Shown here: one piece after another, positions 47,533 through 58,084 of the stretch
Numbering within the stretch: position 1 is the stretch's first letter
How the letters are laid out: the number at the start of each line of letters is the position of its first letter
Origin: Mariannaea sp. PMI_226
Taxonomy: Eukaryota; Ascomycota; Sordariomycetes; Hypocreales; Nectriaceae
NCBI GenBank assembly: GCA_024336345.1
Contig: JANFOG010000013.1
Coordinates: 744,001-808,000 of the forward strand
DNA length: 64,000 bases
Direction: 5' to 3'
Program-made: the position numbers and the translations under genes
The notes under the pieces: model-generated
Databases searched by the model: none
What the model was told of the DNA's origin: nothing
Seen by the model: only the letters and a program-made list of their open reading frames with translations

Positions 47533-49278
47533 ATGATTCCAACGGCTCTGACCACTCTGCTTTTGGCATTCGGCGCCGCCGGAAACGGTCTTTCGGAGCC
47601 CATAAGACCAAACCACGAATGTTCCAGGGAGAATGCCAACAGGATATTCAACGCAATTCACTCTGCCGGGCGACAGTGGGGGTCTTCATATTATCACAAC
47701 GGCTTCAGCTTCTTCCCATCTACCATACCTAGAGGCACGCTGCTTTATCATGGAGATTCCAAGAATAAGATTCCAGAGGGCCCGGAGTGGCTGGCTTTCG
47801 AGATAGAGCACGCGGAAGGCTTTGCCAGGTCGCGAAAGGGGAGAAAGAATGATGGCCCCCCAGGAGTGAGACCACCAGGAGATCATAAGGAACCAGGCCC
47901 AGGCAAAGGGGATCCGAGAAAGCCGCCTCCAGCAAACCAGGACGAGGCGCAGAAGCCACTTGAGGATCAAGATCGCCAAGAGCTGCGTCGTCGCCAAATC
48001 AGTCCCGGGAGTGAGAATGATGATGGTAATGATGACAATGATGAATTGAATTTCCGAGGATATCTCCACACATATCAGGCAACTCGTGACCTGAATCTTC
48101 TTTACATTGACGGAATGAGTGCTGGCAAGACTTCAATGGGCACTCTCGATACTCAAGATCTCCTGCTCCGGGAAAACTCAACAGATCAGAGCGGTCCTGC
48201 ACTCGGTGAGTGGGCTCGAGCACTTGACCTGTGCAAGATTGCTGCCTCGTGGGGCGTCGACGGGGTGGTTCGCACAGAGGCTGGGTTTGAAGCCATCTTC
48301 TGCGACTTTGGCGACGGTCTGAACCTCGTCCGCATGACCCGCACCATGATGCCAGACGACAAGCTTGGCGACGAGGCCATGGCCGGCTTCATGTGGGCGA
48401 GGGCCATTGGCGAGCGGTACAACGGACTGGATGCGGACCGTCTCCGGATCGATTTTTCGTCAATGGTGTCGGCCCTATTCTTCCCAGTCAACATTTCCAG
48501 CTCTGACGCCGATAGACCGGATCTTGTGAGGCTCGAGTCGGTGAGCAAGGGCGAGTTGAAGGACATCAAGACGTATCTTGAGGGCGTGGTCAGACAGCCG
48601 CGCAGATTTACAGTTAACTGGCAGGGAGTCGTTGACCTCATTGTTGGTCGGTTTGCCAAGAGAATGGCCTCGATGAGTCTCGGGTCTCTAAAGGCGGATT
48701 TCTTCATCGACGAGATTGAAACCATCACTGCGACTTGGTATGATGCACCACCCTTGCCCAACGATGCTCCCAATCCATGGGCTAGGGGTGACGACGAGGT
48801 CAATAGGACCGCTGATGCGATCGATCGATGCAGAAACCATTTCCTACTGCCGGCGACAATAGACAGGGAGAAATGGAGTGCAGAGGACGAATTGATTTTC
48901 ACGTCCATAGATACTGTCATGGAGGATATTTGCGAGAGCTTTTTCTACGTTCGAGAACTTCTATACGCAGCAGCAGCCAAGAAGCCCAGGGATGACGATG
49001 AAGATGACAAGAAGGGGCGCGATGCCATGGAGCTTCAGGTTCAGGGGGCGGTCGAAGCGGGACGAGCAACTGTGAACCGACTGATGAATGATCTTGGATG
49101 GACAATTTGGAAGCAGCAACAGCCCTGTCCAGCAGATGAGGTTCTGTTCATTGCAATGTGGCCGTTTGGGTTTGTCGAGGATCACTGGAATCCTGGGTGT
49201 CGATCTGTTGGCGGACTGTGGCCGCCTGATGGGGAGCCATATTGGGATACGAACAAGCATTTTAGGAGGGGTACGTAA
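47533..49278 (+). CDS. secreted protein of unknown function, ART/RES-like N-terminal layout
   Basis: An intronless gene for 581 residues. The first ATG in frame at 47533 is followed by a signal peptide (MIPTALTTLLLAFGAAGNG). The N-terminal half has PRGTLLYHGDS, then WLAFEIEHAEGFARS, then a Pro/Gly/Lys-rich insert (about 110-180). Next come TRDLNLLYIDGMSAGKT, GTLDTQD, GEWARALDLCKIAASWGVDG and EAGFEAIFCDFGD. The last 300 residues are helical and carry several cysteines. I know such sequences as conserved secreted ascomycete proteins without a proven role. The order LYHG, WLA...A..FA, LDTQD..WARAL..DG and AIFCDF is reminiscent of NAD-consuming RES or ADP-ribosyltransferase folds. That is inference from layout only; no biochemical claim is made. 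Confidence 0.75.
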   Translation: MIPTALTTLLLAFGAAGNGLSEPIRPNHECSRENANRIFNAIHSAGRQWGSSYYHNGFSFFPSTIPRGTLLYHGDSKNKIPEGPEWLAFEIEHAEGFARSRKGRKNDGPPGVRPPGDHKEPGPGKGDPRKPPPANQDEAQKPLEDQDRQELRRRQISPGSENDDGNDDNDELNFRGYLHTYQATRDLNLLYIDGMSAGKTSMGTLDTQDLLLRENSTDQSGPALGEWARALDLCKIAASWGVDGVVRTEAGFEAIFCDFGDGLNLVRMTRTMMPDDKLGDEAMAGFMWARAIGERYNGLDADRLRIDFSSMVSALFFPVNISSSDADRPDLVRLESVSKGELKDIKTYLEGVVRQPRRFTVNWQGVVDLIVGRFAKRMASMSLGSLKADFFIDEIETITATWYDAPPLPNDAPNPWARGDDEVNRTADAIDRCRNHFLLPATIDREKWSAEDELIFTSIDTVMEDICESFFYVRELLYAAAAKKPRDDDEDDKKGRDAMELQVQGAVEAGRATVNRLMNDLGWTIWKQQQPCPADEVLFIAMWPFGFVEDHWNPGCRSVGGLWPPDGEPYWDTNKHFRRGT

Positions 49279-49610
49279 ACAATATTTGGGTAATTGCCAC
49301 GCATCATTGGGGCGTTGAAGAAGTTGTGAAATCATTTTATGTGCAATTGACACCTAGCTCTTTGCTGCTGGATATGACTATAGGGTATATATATCTTCAT
49401 GATTCATGGATAAGAAGGCATATATGTCACAAAGAGACATGGTCATGCTAAGGGTACAACACATAATCACAAACATACGTATATTTATCTGGAATAAAAA
49501 TGGATTTCTTGCAATTGGAAAATGGTCGTGTATTGCCAAAAAAAAAATGATCAAACCAACAGACCTGTTCCATATACCATCTAAATAGAATATAGGTAGT
49601 GCAAAAAAAG
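49279..49610. other. 330-bp spacer
   Basis: 3' flank of the secreted-protein gene and of tRNA-Arg. T-rich on the minus strand downstream of the tRNA (plus-strand A run at 49603-49609), fit for a pol III terminator. No gene is seen. Confidence 0.6.
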
Positions 49611-49696
49611 CGACCACGCCAGGAGTCGAACCTGGAATCTTCAGAGAGCCGGAACAGAACCGAAATCTGACGCCTTAGCCATTAGGCCACGCGGCC
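49611..49696 (-). tRNA. tRNA-Arg (TCG) with 13-nt intron
   Basis: On the minus strand the acceptor stem GGCCGCG pairs with CGTGGTC (two G-U pairs), and the discriminator is G. The D arm GGCCTAATGGCTAAGGC and T arm CCAGGTTCGACTCCTGG are complete. The anticodon stem TCAGA pairs with TCTGA. The loop reads TTTCGG, then the intron TTCTGTTCCGGCT, then C, giving anticodon TCG. The mature length is 73 nt. The plus-strand A run at 49603-49609 gives the terminator T run. Confidence 0.95.
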
Positions 49697-51557
49697 GGTG
49701 ATTGGATGAGAGACTGGTGGAGAGAATTGTAGCCAAGAGGCTATTCACTAGGGAGTGTGTGGGCTTTTTGGATAGTGGCATGTAGGATGTGGGATACTAT
49801 GGAATGAATGCCGCAGACCGCCTTACGCCCCGCCCTTGATAGTCATATTCTCCGGATATTGCGTGCATGAATTGAGCTCCGCGTACTTTATTGTAGTCTT
49901 CGGAGTCTAGGTAGAATTGGTACTACTTCGCTTCCTATAGGGACCACAGTCTGGTTGTACGTACGATTTCAAATCAACTGTTTGACCCACCTTGTGCCTT
50001 CTTTGAGTGATGATACTCGCTGCTTTTGATGAAAGGACAAGTGGAAGCGGATGAGAGGGAATTAAGAAAGAGAAAAAAAAAATTCATCAAGATAAAATAA
50101 CGGGATTTTAAAAAAATAAAAATAAACTAATTGGTCTGACAGGCGAGAAGTTGAAAATCGAATTGAAGCATCTCCGGGGAGATACAGAACAATTGATGTC
50201 TTTTTTTTGTCTGGGCGAATTATTCCGAGTGCTCTTTTTGTGAAAGAGTACTCTGCGGTTGTCTCCTGTTCCCCCATCCCCCGGATGTTCATGTGGCTCA
50301 AAAGGACAAAAAAAAGAAAAGAAAATATCGAGAAACCCTGTCAGCCACAAACCAGAATAGAACCAAAATACCATCAGTTGTTAGGCGCCGCCGTCGAAGT
50401 ATCTGACGGTGTGTTGGTTGGTTGCTGCTGTGCGTTGTGTGTGTTAGTTTGTGCTTCCCCAGGCCAAATCCTGGTCCCGGTTTAGTCCGAGTGCGAGTGC
50501 GGATGAGTAAACGTCAGCCCATTCTTTGTCAGGGAAAAGCTTGTTCCTGGTTCGCTATTGGCATTCTAGGACAGAAAAAAGTACCATTTCCGCTTCTCCG
50601 CCCAAAAAAAGAGGGAGAGCGAGAGCGAGAGCCGAAAGCACTAATTATTGTATTGATGGCGATGTGTTTGTGTTGTATCAATTGAGTTGTCAATGATGTT
50701 GCCTGTTGTTGTATACTTATTATTGTGGTTTTGGACTCAATCAATACCATAAATAATCAACCAATAACAATAGTAAACCTTCTCAAACCGCAGGTACACA
50801 TAACTTAATTATTCAGCATCTAGTTGCATACAGGCCAATGCTAAACAGGAAAAAAAAATTGTACACAATTGATCCAATTGATCGATCCAATTGATGTCCC
50901 GTTTTCTTCACGTCGCCATGTGATGCGATCGATGTGACTCTTCTTCTCTGGCGTCATCGTTTGCCCTTCTCCAATTATCTCAATACTAATCGTCTTATTT
51001 TTTGCTCAAACCACAACGAAGACTAACCAAGCTGAAAAAAAAAATTATAACCAGGCCCTTCTTTTTTTTCGGGGTCCCTCCCATCTATCTTATCCCCCGC
51101 GGAGATGTCTGCTCCCTGCCTCACACCATGCCGGCATACTGGGCAACGGGCCGCTCAGGCCCAGACAAAATATACGGTCCTAGGTCGACTAGCTGCACAG
51201 TAGGTCCCGGGGCTAGGGGACCGCCGTTATGGCATGATTGAATTGTCGCCCTATGCACCCAAGCTACCCTTTGCCAAGCGCAGCGGCGGATGGGGCGTAA
51301 TAGTTAATGGCCTTTCCGTGAGTGGCTACGGAGAGAGAAAATCATATATTACGAGTCCCGGATGTATATGTATATATGGCTTTGGAACTTCATTACCAAG
51401 CTTTCAATTCATTCTCATCCTCATCTTCATCATCATCAAACAATAAAAGCAGCAGCAGCAGCAACCTATCGAAACAACAGTTTCAACTGAGTGCTTCCGA
51501 CTTACACACACTACACACAACACACACTCAGAACAACACACTTCCATCCGAAACACA
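49697..51557. other. 1.9-kb spacer / flavohemoglobin promoter
   Basis: A tandem 12-bp repeat GATCCAATTGAT at 50871-50895 carries CCAAT-like boxes. CCAAT is also seen near 50760. TATATATGG near 51369 and (AGC)5 at 51448-51462 lie in the probable core promoter and leader of flavohemoglobin. No other gene is seen. Confidence 0.55.
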
Positions 51558-52823
51558 ATGCCTCTGACACCAGCTCAGGTCAATCTTGTCAAGGCCACCG
51601 TGCCTATTCTCAAGCAACATGGCAAGGCCATCACCACCACCATGTACAACAACATGCTCCGTGACAACCCAAAGTTCAAGAACCTCTTCTCCCTCCGTGC
51701 TCAGGTAACCGGTGAGCAGCCCTTGGCTCTGGCCAAGTCCGTGCTGGCTTATGCCCAGCACATTGACGACCTCCCCAAGCTTCAGCACGCCGTCGAGCGC
51801 ATTGCCCAGAAGCACACTTCCCTCTTCATCAAGCCCGAGCACTACCCCATTGTCGGCAAGCATCTCGTCGGCGCCTTCGGCGAGGTCCTCGGCCCCGCCT
51901 TGACCCCCGAGATCACGGAGGCCTGGATTGCTGCTTACGGCCAATTGGCCGACGTCTTCATCAACCGTGAGGCCGCCTTGTACAGCCAGACTGGCGACTG
52001 GAAGACGTGGCGCGACTTCAAGATCATCAAGAAGGAGGCTGAGAACGAGACCGTCACCAGCTACTACATTGAGCCCGTCGACGGCAAGAAGCTGCCCAGC
52101 TTCCTCCCCGGCCAGTACCTGAGCGTCCAGGTGCCCATCCCCGGCGGTGACGGACTTGTCCAGAGCCGACAGTTCAGTCTGAGCGCCGCTCCCCAGTCCG
52201 GAGCCAACCACTACCGCATCAGCGTGAAGCTGGAGGACACCATTGAGAACGCCCCCATTGAGGATGTCGTCGCCGGAAAGGTGTACGGTCTCATCTCCAA
52301 CCTTCTCTACCGCAACTACAACGTCGGTGACGTTTTCGAGGTTAGCCCGCCTGCCGGCGAGTTCTTTGTCGATCCTGCCGACGCCTCCGCCATCAAGAAG
52401 CCTCTTGTGCTCCTCTCCGCCGGTGTTGGCGCCACCCCCCTCATCTCCATCCAGGATGCTGTCCTCAACTCTGAGACTGCCTCCCGACCCATCAACTGGA
52501 TCCACGGTGCTTACAGCTCTGGCTCCGCATGCTTCACTGCCGAGGCCCGCGAGACCGCGGCCAAGCACGAGAACGTGACGGCCAAGATCTTCCTCGAGAC
52601 CATTCGTGATAGCGACACTGTCGGAAAGGATTACGACTTTACAGGCCGAATCAACCTTGACAAGCTTGCCGAGGAGAACCTACTGCAGCTCGGCGACAGC
52701 ACCGCCGAGTACTACATCTGCGGACCCGAGGAGTGGATGCTCCTAGTACGAGACTGGCTCGACAACAAGGGTGTTGCTCGTGAGCGCCAGCACTTGGAGC
52801 TCTTCAAGACTGGAGATTTGTAA
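51558..52823 (+). CDS. FHB1: flavohemoglobin, nitric oxide dioxygenase
   Basis: An intronless gene for 421 residues with C-rich third codon positions, suggesting strong expression. The globin domain (1-150) keeps the proximal His86 (AQKHTSL), distal Tyr30 and Gln54, the set used by NO dioxygenases. The FAD-binding beta-barrel follows with SRQFSLS, and the NAD domain with LLSAGVGATPLISI. The FAD-contacting C-terminal motif HLELF is present near the end. Known reaction: NO plus oxygen plus NAD(P)H to nitrate, protecting the cell from nitrosative stress. There is no targeting sequence, so it is probably the cytosolic form; some fungi also have a mitochondrial paralogue. A long promoter with CCAAT-like repeats lies upstream. 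Confidence 0.96.
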   Translation: MPLTPAQVNLVKATVPILKQHGKAITTTMYNNMLRDNPKFKNLFSLRAQVTGEQPLALAKSVLAYAQHIDDLPKLQHAVERIAQKHTSLFIKPEHYPIVGKHLVGAFGEVLGPALTPEITEAWIAAYGQLADVFINREAALYSQTGDWKTWRDFKIIKKEAENETVTSYYIEPVDGKKLPSFLPGQYLSVQVPIPGGDGLVQSRQFSLSAAPQSGANHYRISVKLEDTIENAPIEDVVAGKVYGLISNLLYRNYNVGDVFEVSPPAGEFFVDPADASAIKKPLVLLSAGVGATPLISIQDAVLNSETASRPINWIHGAYSSGSACFTAEARETAAKHENVTAKIFLETIRDSDTVGKDYDFTGRINLDKLAEENLLQLGDSTAEYYICGPEEWMLLVRDWLDNKGVARERQHLELFKTGDL

Positions 52824-55800
52824 GAAAAAGAAGAAGAAGAAGAGGGGACCGAAAAAAATGAGTGACGAAACAGGCTGCGCGATTTGGCGGAGATAGGGAA
52901 TCGGGGCAAGCTATGAAGGATGACCAGAAACGGGTTTGTGCTCCTGAGTGTGTATATATGACCTTGTAAGACTATTTTTGCATTGCATTTCTTTTTTCGG
53001 GCGTTTTTGTTTTGCCTTGTCAGTACAGAGAGATATATACCTGCTTAGTCTTTTACACTCTTGTCCGAATGCATAGCGAAGCTTAGAAAGCCAGCCTACA
53101 TTAGACACAAACTAGGACTTAGACCCCAAAAAAATTATCATCAAAAGAACGACTGTATATTAGTTTCTACGATCCTTCTAGAGGAACAAAAGGCATTCTC
53201 GTGAAAATGGTGAACATGCAAACCTTTGCCAACGAAGGATCTGAGTGATAATAAATGTCCTTCTATTTGACTCACGGACATGGGACATGTCGCCACGGAT
53301 GTCACGACATTCCTTCGTCTAAGCACGGCGACCTTTTGTTTGTGCTCACCCAACTGAATTAGGCACACCGGCCGAAGAAGGCAATCCGATCGAGAAATAG
53401 TGATAACTGAGACATTGTCGTCGTCGGCGGGATCGTAAAAGCTAGAACCTCTCAGGTAACGATCGGCGGAGCAGCCAGATATCGGAATTCTGCAGATAAG
53501 GGGATGAAAAACGCAACGGCGTCGTGAAGTGTGACAGGTTCCCTATTGAGCAGGGCTTATCTTCCCAATATGCACGGCAAAAGAGAGATGACATTATGTC
53601 GTCTGACTCTCGTCACAGATCGGGAAGACACCTTTAAGTAAGTGGCACGCACGATCAAGCACCAGCCTTATCGGCTATGCAGGATGCCATGCCACATAAA
53701 TTTCCGAGATTTCTATCCAATGGCGGAAGCCGGATATGACACAACCTAGCTCTCGGTGGCATGCATGTACGGTTTAAACTATGGTGAGAACTGTATGAGA
53801 AACTATAGCTCGGTCTGTTAGATGTTTCACACAGATTCGCTATCTCCGCGGACGGACACACTCAGGGGGTATATTTTCTGCTTTCTCTAGGATATGTATA
53901 AGTCGTCGTTGTGATAATACAACAGCGTGTTTGAGTTCGAAGTTTCTCGGTATATATGATTGGACGGTTGAGACACTGTATTAAGGGTGCTGACCATCGT
54001 TCGTTATGATGCTATTCGGATACGACAAAAAAACCACTGCGTGGGTGAGTTCTAAAGTTATTTGTGTGTGAATAGTAAGTTAGATAACATCGGCCAGAGC
54101 CCTGGGTATCAGTGGTAATGGTGTATTTTTCATTATGTCTGTTCCCGTTATTGTTAAATAGTTCGATTGTAGTTGCTGGCGTTCAACTCGTTATAACAGG
54201 TGTAGTCGACGAAATGATATGTTGCAGGTTTCGCCACCTGTAAATTTGACGACGGAATCGTTTCGACGACTGTTCAAACAGTCCAGGTTAATGGTCCCGG
54301 GTCCTATGGCCGCGAGGAGTATTCTGTCGAAGTCCGCTGGAGTTGAATTTTATTGCCATAGGTGGGTGAGCCGGTGAATAGTTTCTGATGTATATCGCGA
54401 GGTTATTAGATGAGATTTCGACCACTTCCCCCGTTAAGGAGGGGAGAGTGTGTAAGATCGGCGTGACGATGTGGCAGACGAACGTGGTGAAGCTGTTAGG
54501 ACTGAGCGTGATGAAGTTAAAGAAATGGGCCAAGGAAGCTGCAGAAACAGAATATAATGGAAGAAAGAAAACATGGGAGTGAGATGACGTGAAGAGCTGA
54601 ATGGATGATTTTAGGTATGTTGCCGCACATTACAATTGTTATTGCTACCACTTGGTAGGCAATATATTCGTTGAAAAGGGAGAAGCTTGCCTATTGTATT
54701 GTCTAGTAGCTAATTGATAGGATGAGTTCCCCTACTCAGTCAGTAGCCATCTTTATCGTCAATCTGTCGACTCGTCGTCACAATTGGTGCTATAACTTGC
54801 GCCACGGCATCGAATAGAAATGCTCGATTACTTATCCTCCAGCTCAATAGCCACATTCTCCTCTAATTCTTCGATATCGAGAGTGCTAACCCATGTTCCA
54901 TTAATACTATGCAGATATTACGAGAAAAGGCACTAGATGGTGAGTTTGGAAGTGTTTCGCGCGAGAACAACGAGCCAAGCATCTTTGAATCTAGAAGATG
55001 GAAGTCTGTGTGAACTGGCACCTGGGTTTCCTACCCTGCTCGCCACATCGACGCCGATCCAGTGGATTGGGCTCACCTTTTCGTCTCATAGGATGCTTAA
55101 GACGCATAATGGAACGACTGGAGAAGGATGCCTAGGGCTAAAAGGCTCCTTAACGAGGCCTTGCACATCAACTTCCCTGCGTCTATCATCGTGCACAGCA
55201 ACAGCCTCCTCTTCTTCCATTCCCTCTTCAGCCGCAACCTCAATCTCAGTGTATAAATTAGTTCGAGTCTCAATAACAACCACGCCCATAGCATCAACTA
55301 CGAACATCATCAAAAACAGCCTTTAAGTGTCTTCACAACCTCGTGGAACGTAGTAGCCGTTTCGTACAGCACATATCTCTGAGTCGCAAGCGACGGTCGA
55401 TGTTGCTCCGGGAACTCTTGACAGAAGATGGTGTACCTGAACACCGTTGCACCGACATACACCTCTGCCAGAGAATAACACAGCGGCCGGGACAGATACA
55501 CCTTGCTAATCATCCCGGGGGAGGACACCTCTGGTCCAAGACGCACCTATGATTGACTGGATGGCACACTTGGCCAACATCAAGGCCCAGCTGCTAGATC
55601 TCTCGTTGGTTCTGCCAAGGCAATATACAGCACATAGTGGGCTCTTTCTTAGGAGGCCAACGGATGAGAGTTTCAAAGAGACTGGCTTTCATCATGATGG
55701 AGTGTTCAAACTGACAAGATGCTTTGCTGATACCATCGAGCAGTCACCGCTTGAGCTATCCAGGGTCATGCACACATCGGACGTCGGCATCTCCATGTTC

Positions 55801-56941
55801 ACCTTGTCCATATATATACGCGCCTGCCGGACATGTACCGGAAATTCGTCGCCCTCATCGATGCAGAACTGAGACATGCCCACACTAACACCAAGTTTCG
55901 CTTTTGAAAGTTGCCCGATGTGCCATTCGGCTTCTTGTTGCCGCCCCCTCCCTTCTCGCAGATGTCTTTGACCGTTTAGTTGAGCAAGAAATTCCTATCG
56001 CGCTTACGGAAGTGCACCAGCTGGTGGTCCTGGATGCTCACCGGTCCCACATCGCTGTTCTCCCGAGTGGTTGATATCTTGTCCCAGCCCGTTAGGCAGA
56101 GAGAGGAGGAATTATAGAAGCACTTGCCGGAATTACGAGGCAAGATCGGGGTGCATTTGGATTCCTAATCTTGCAAAGGGGCAACCCGAAATGGCTTCTT
56201 CAAAGACTAGTACATACTAGGCATTTTCGCCCGTGTCTTGGAGTCTAGGGAATTTCATCGTGATCTTTGGAATTTCACTGTTGGGCTGGCTTCGTACTCC
56301 ACATTCCTCAGGAGTATCAGCGTAGCTGTACTTTGTTACCATCGGAGCAATCCCTCCTTACAGATAATCGATGCAGACAGTCATAGGAGGTGTAGTTCCT
56401 GGATAAATTGAGAAAACTGCAGATTATGTCCGCTCAAGCAGTCAACGGTGCGTATGGCTTTCTTCCTCGGCGTGTGATGTGCATAAATAGACAGTCGAGA
56501 AATCTATCACCTTTCTTTCACTTCTCCAACATGAGACAGAAAGACATAATTATCATCCATCAATCACTTCTAAAGCAAACATGTTCAAACTAATCAATTA
56601 CCCTGTATTATTGTAAGTTGTTTTTTTTGTAATAGGAGGTAGCGCGATCATAGGCATGTGGAATTGGGTCTGCGGCTCCTCTCTCACTCCAAGAAACCCA
56701 CTCTAACCCGCGACACCAATCTACTGGGAAAACAACAATCGGCAAATCCTTCATGAGGGAGTATGTTCCTCCATAGTGTAATTTAATGCCGCTCGTAGCG
56801 TCTCCATGTGCGTGTCTGCAGCCCCGAGGATAAAGAAAGAAAAATACAAATTGACTTTGGGTATGCGAGTATAATATGACGACGCCAGCAGCCAGAACTG
56901 TTGGAACCTCAGTCATAGACCAGCTAGTCAAAATTTTCAAT
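52824..56941. other. 4.1-kb AT-rich spacer with gene relics
   Basis: No intact gene is seen. A cytochrome P450 C-terminal relic lies at 55310-55546 (minus). On the plus strand, a protein-like patch around 55820-55895 (LPDMYRKFVALIDAELRHAH) is followed by a stop and may be another fragment; its family is not recognised. Elsewhere, AT-rich DNA without structure. A TATA-like TATAATA lies near 56870, upstream of the esterase gene. Confidence 0.45.
55310..55546 (-). pseudogene. cytochrome P450 C-terminal relic
   Basis: On the minus strand the reading SLAEVYVGATVFR, then, after removal of a likely small intron (GTACACC...CTCAG), YVLYETATTFHEVVK, matches the end of fungal P450s, where LAYAELYL..ATVFRRF...LYET...DVEVV is usual. 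The heme-ligand stretch upstream is damaged: a Cys precedes the helix but lies too close to the Ala-Glu pair, and the GxRxCxG pattern is lost. No N-terminal part is seen. P450s of this kind serve secondary metabolism. The relic stands alone, so no cluster is implied. A chance resemblance is possible. Confidence 0.3.
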
Positions 56942-58084
56942 ATGAAGTTGTCCACGTTTCTCGCAGCAGCTTCCATTCTGCCTGCTGTGTCAAGCTCCGC
57001 GACGGGCAAACAAAGTCCAGGTCCATCTTACTTCTTCACCTTGTAAGCGGCCGCCCAGCATTATCATGAGGAAGAAGCAATGGCCAGCCAAACTCACAAA
57101 CACAGTGGCGACTCGTACACCAGAACAGGCTGGGATCCTACAAAGAACTGGCCATCAGAAGACCATCCGATGGGAGTTGATAGGTCTGATATTACCTCCA
57201 GCGGGGGGTTGAACTGGGTTGGCTTCTTGACGCTCAAAATGAACACCTCGTCCATTTGGCTATACAACTTCTCTCAGTCAGGCGCTCTCACCAACAAGAT
57301 GCTGTCTGCCGGGACTGGAGCGAAGGCGCAGGACCTGACCCAGCAGGTAGATTCATTCCTGTCTACCGTCGGCAAGCAACCCGTGCTGGCGCCTTGGAAC
57401 TCAGACAACAGCTATGCAGCAATCTGGACTGGGGCCAACGATCTCAGAGATTTAACAGTTCTGGATAGACCAGAAATTCACTCGAGAATGGCTGCTGAAG
57501 TTACTCACCAATGCGAAAGACTGTATAATGCTGGAGTCCGAAACTTTCTGGTTCTGAGCAACGCGCGTGAGTCCTGCTCTACCATCAAATTTTTCGCGAA
57601 AATCAACTCCATATGTATGGAGGGCATACAATGCTAATGAGATTATAATAGCCACCTATCTTCTTCCGCTGATTCGCCACCCCGAGACGCAATTGTTTCG
57701 GCAGCGTGTCCAGGCCAATCTGAGTTTCAACAAGTATTTGGAACAAGAGATCTCAAGGTTTGGGCGACGGTACAGCGATGTAAACTGCAGGCTCGTCGAC
57801 ACATATGAGCCCTTCATGGCGGCATTCCAGAACCCGGCTGCGTATGGGGCAAAGGACAACAGTTGCTATGACAAGAAACAACGTTGCGTACGTACATGCA
57901 GATCAACTAGATTATGGATTATAAGCTGACGAGCTACTAGCTTTGGAGAGACAGCTACCACCCGGGAGTTGCGGTCCATGAGCATGTCGCTGTTCAGGTT
58001 GTGAAGACGTGGAACGCTCCGCCGTTTAACTGCCCAAACAGCATCGAATTCTGTACAGTCACACCGGCCCTTGCACCGTTATGA
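56942..58084 (+). CDS. secreted SGNH/GDSL esterase, CE16-like
   Basis: Four exons (56942-57042, 57106-57566, 57652-57887, 57941-58084) give 313 residues. A signal peptide (MKLSTFLAAASILPAVSSSA) is followed by YFFTFGDSYTRTGW, with the nucleophile Ser37 split from the signal peptide by the first intron. Further SGNH blocks are NFSQSGA, WTGANDL (Asn145) and, close to the C-terminus, WRDSYHPG with Asp270 and His273 of the triad. Known: fungal enzymes with FGDSYTxTGF starts are acetylesterases that remove acetyl groups from xylo-oligosaccharides outside the cell. The substrate here is inferred from that likeness. All catalytic residues are present, so the gene looks functional although it lies beside decayed DNA. 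Confidence 0.88.

Noticed and set aside
48186..48920. 244-codon antisense frame within the secreted-protein gene
   Set aside because: Shadow of the sense frame; no start context or domain.
51528..52568. 346-codon open frame antisense to flavohemoglobin
   Set aside because: Strong C bias at third positions of the sense gene removes stops from the antisense frame; the antisense product has no domain and the sense gene is certain.
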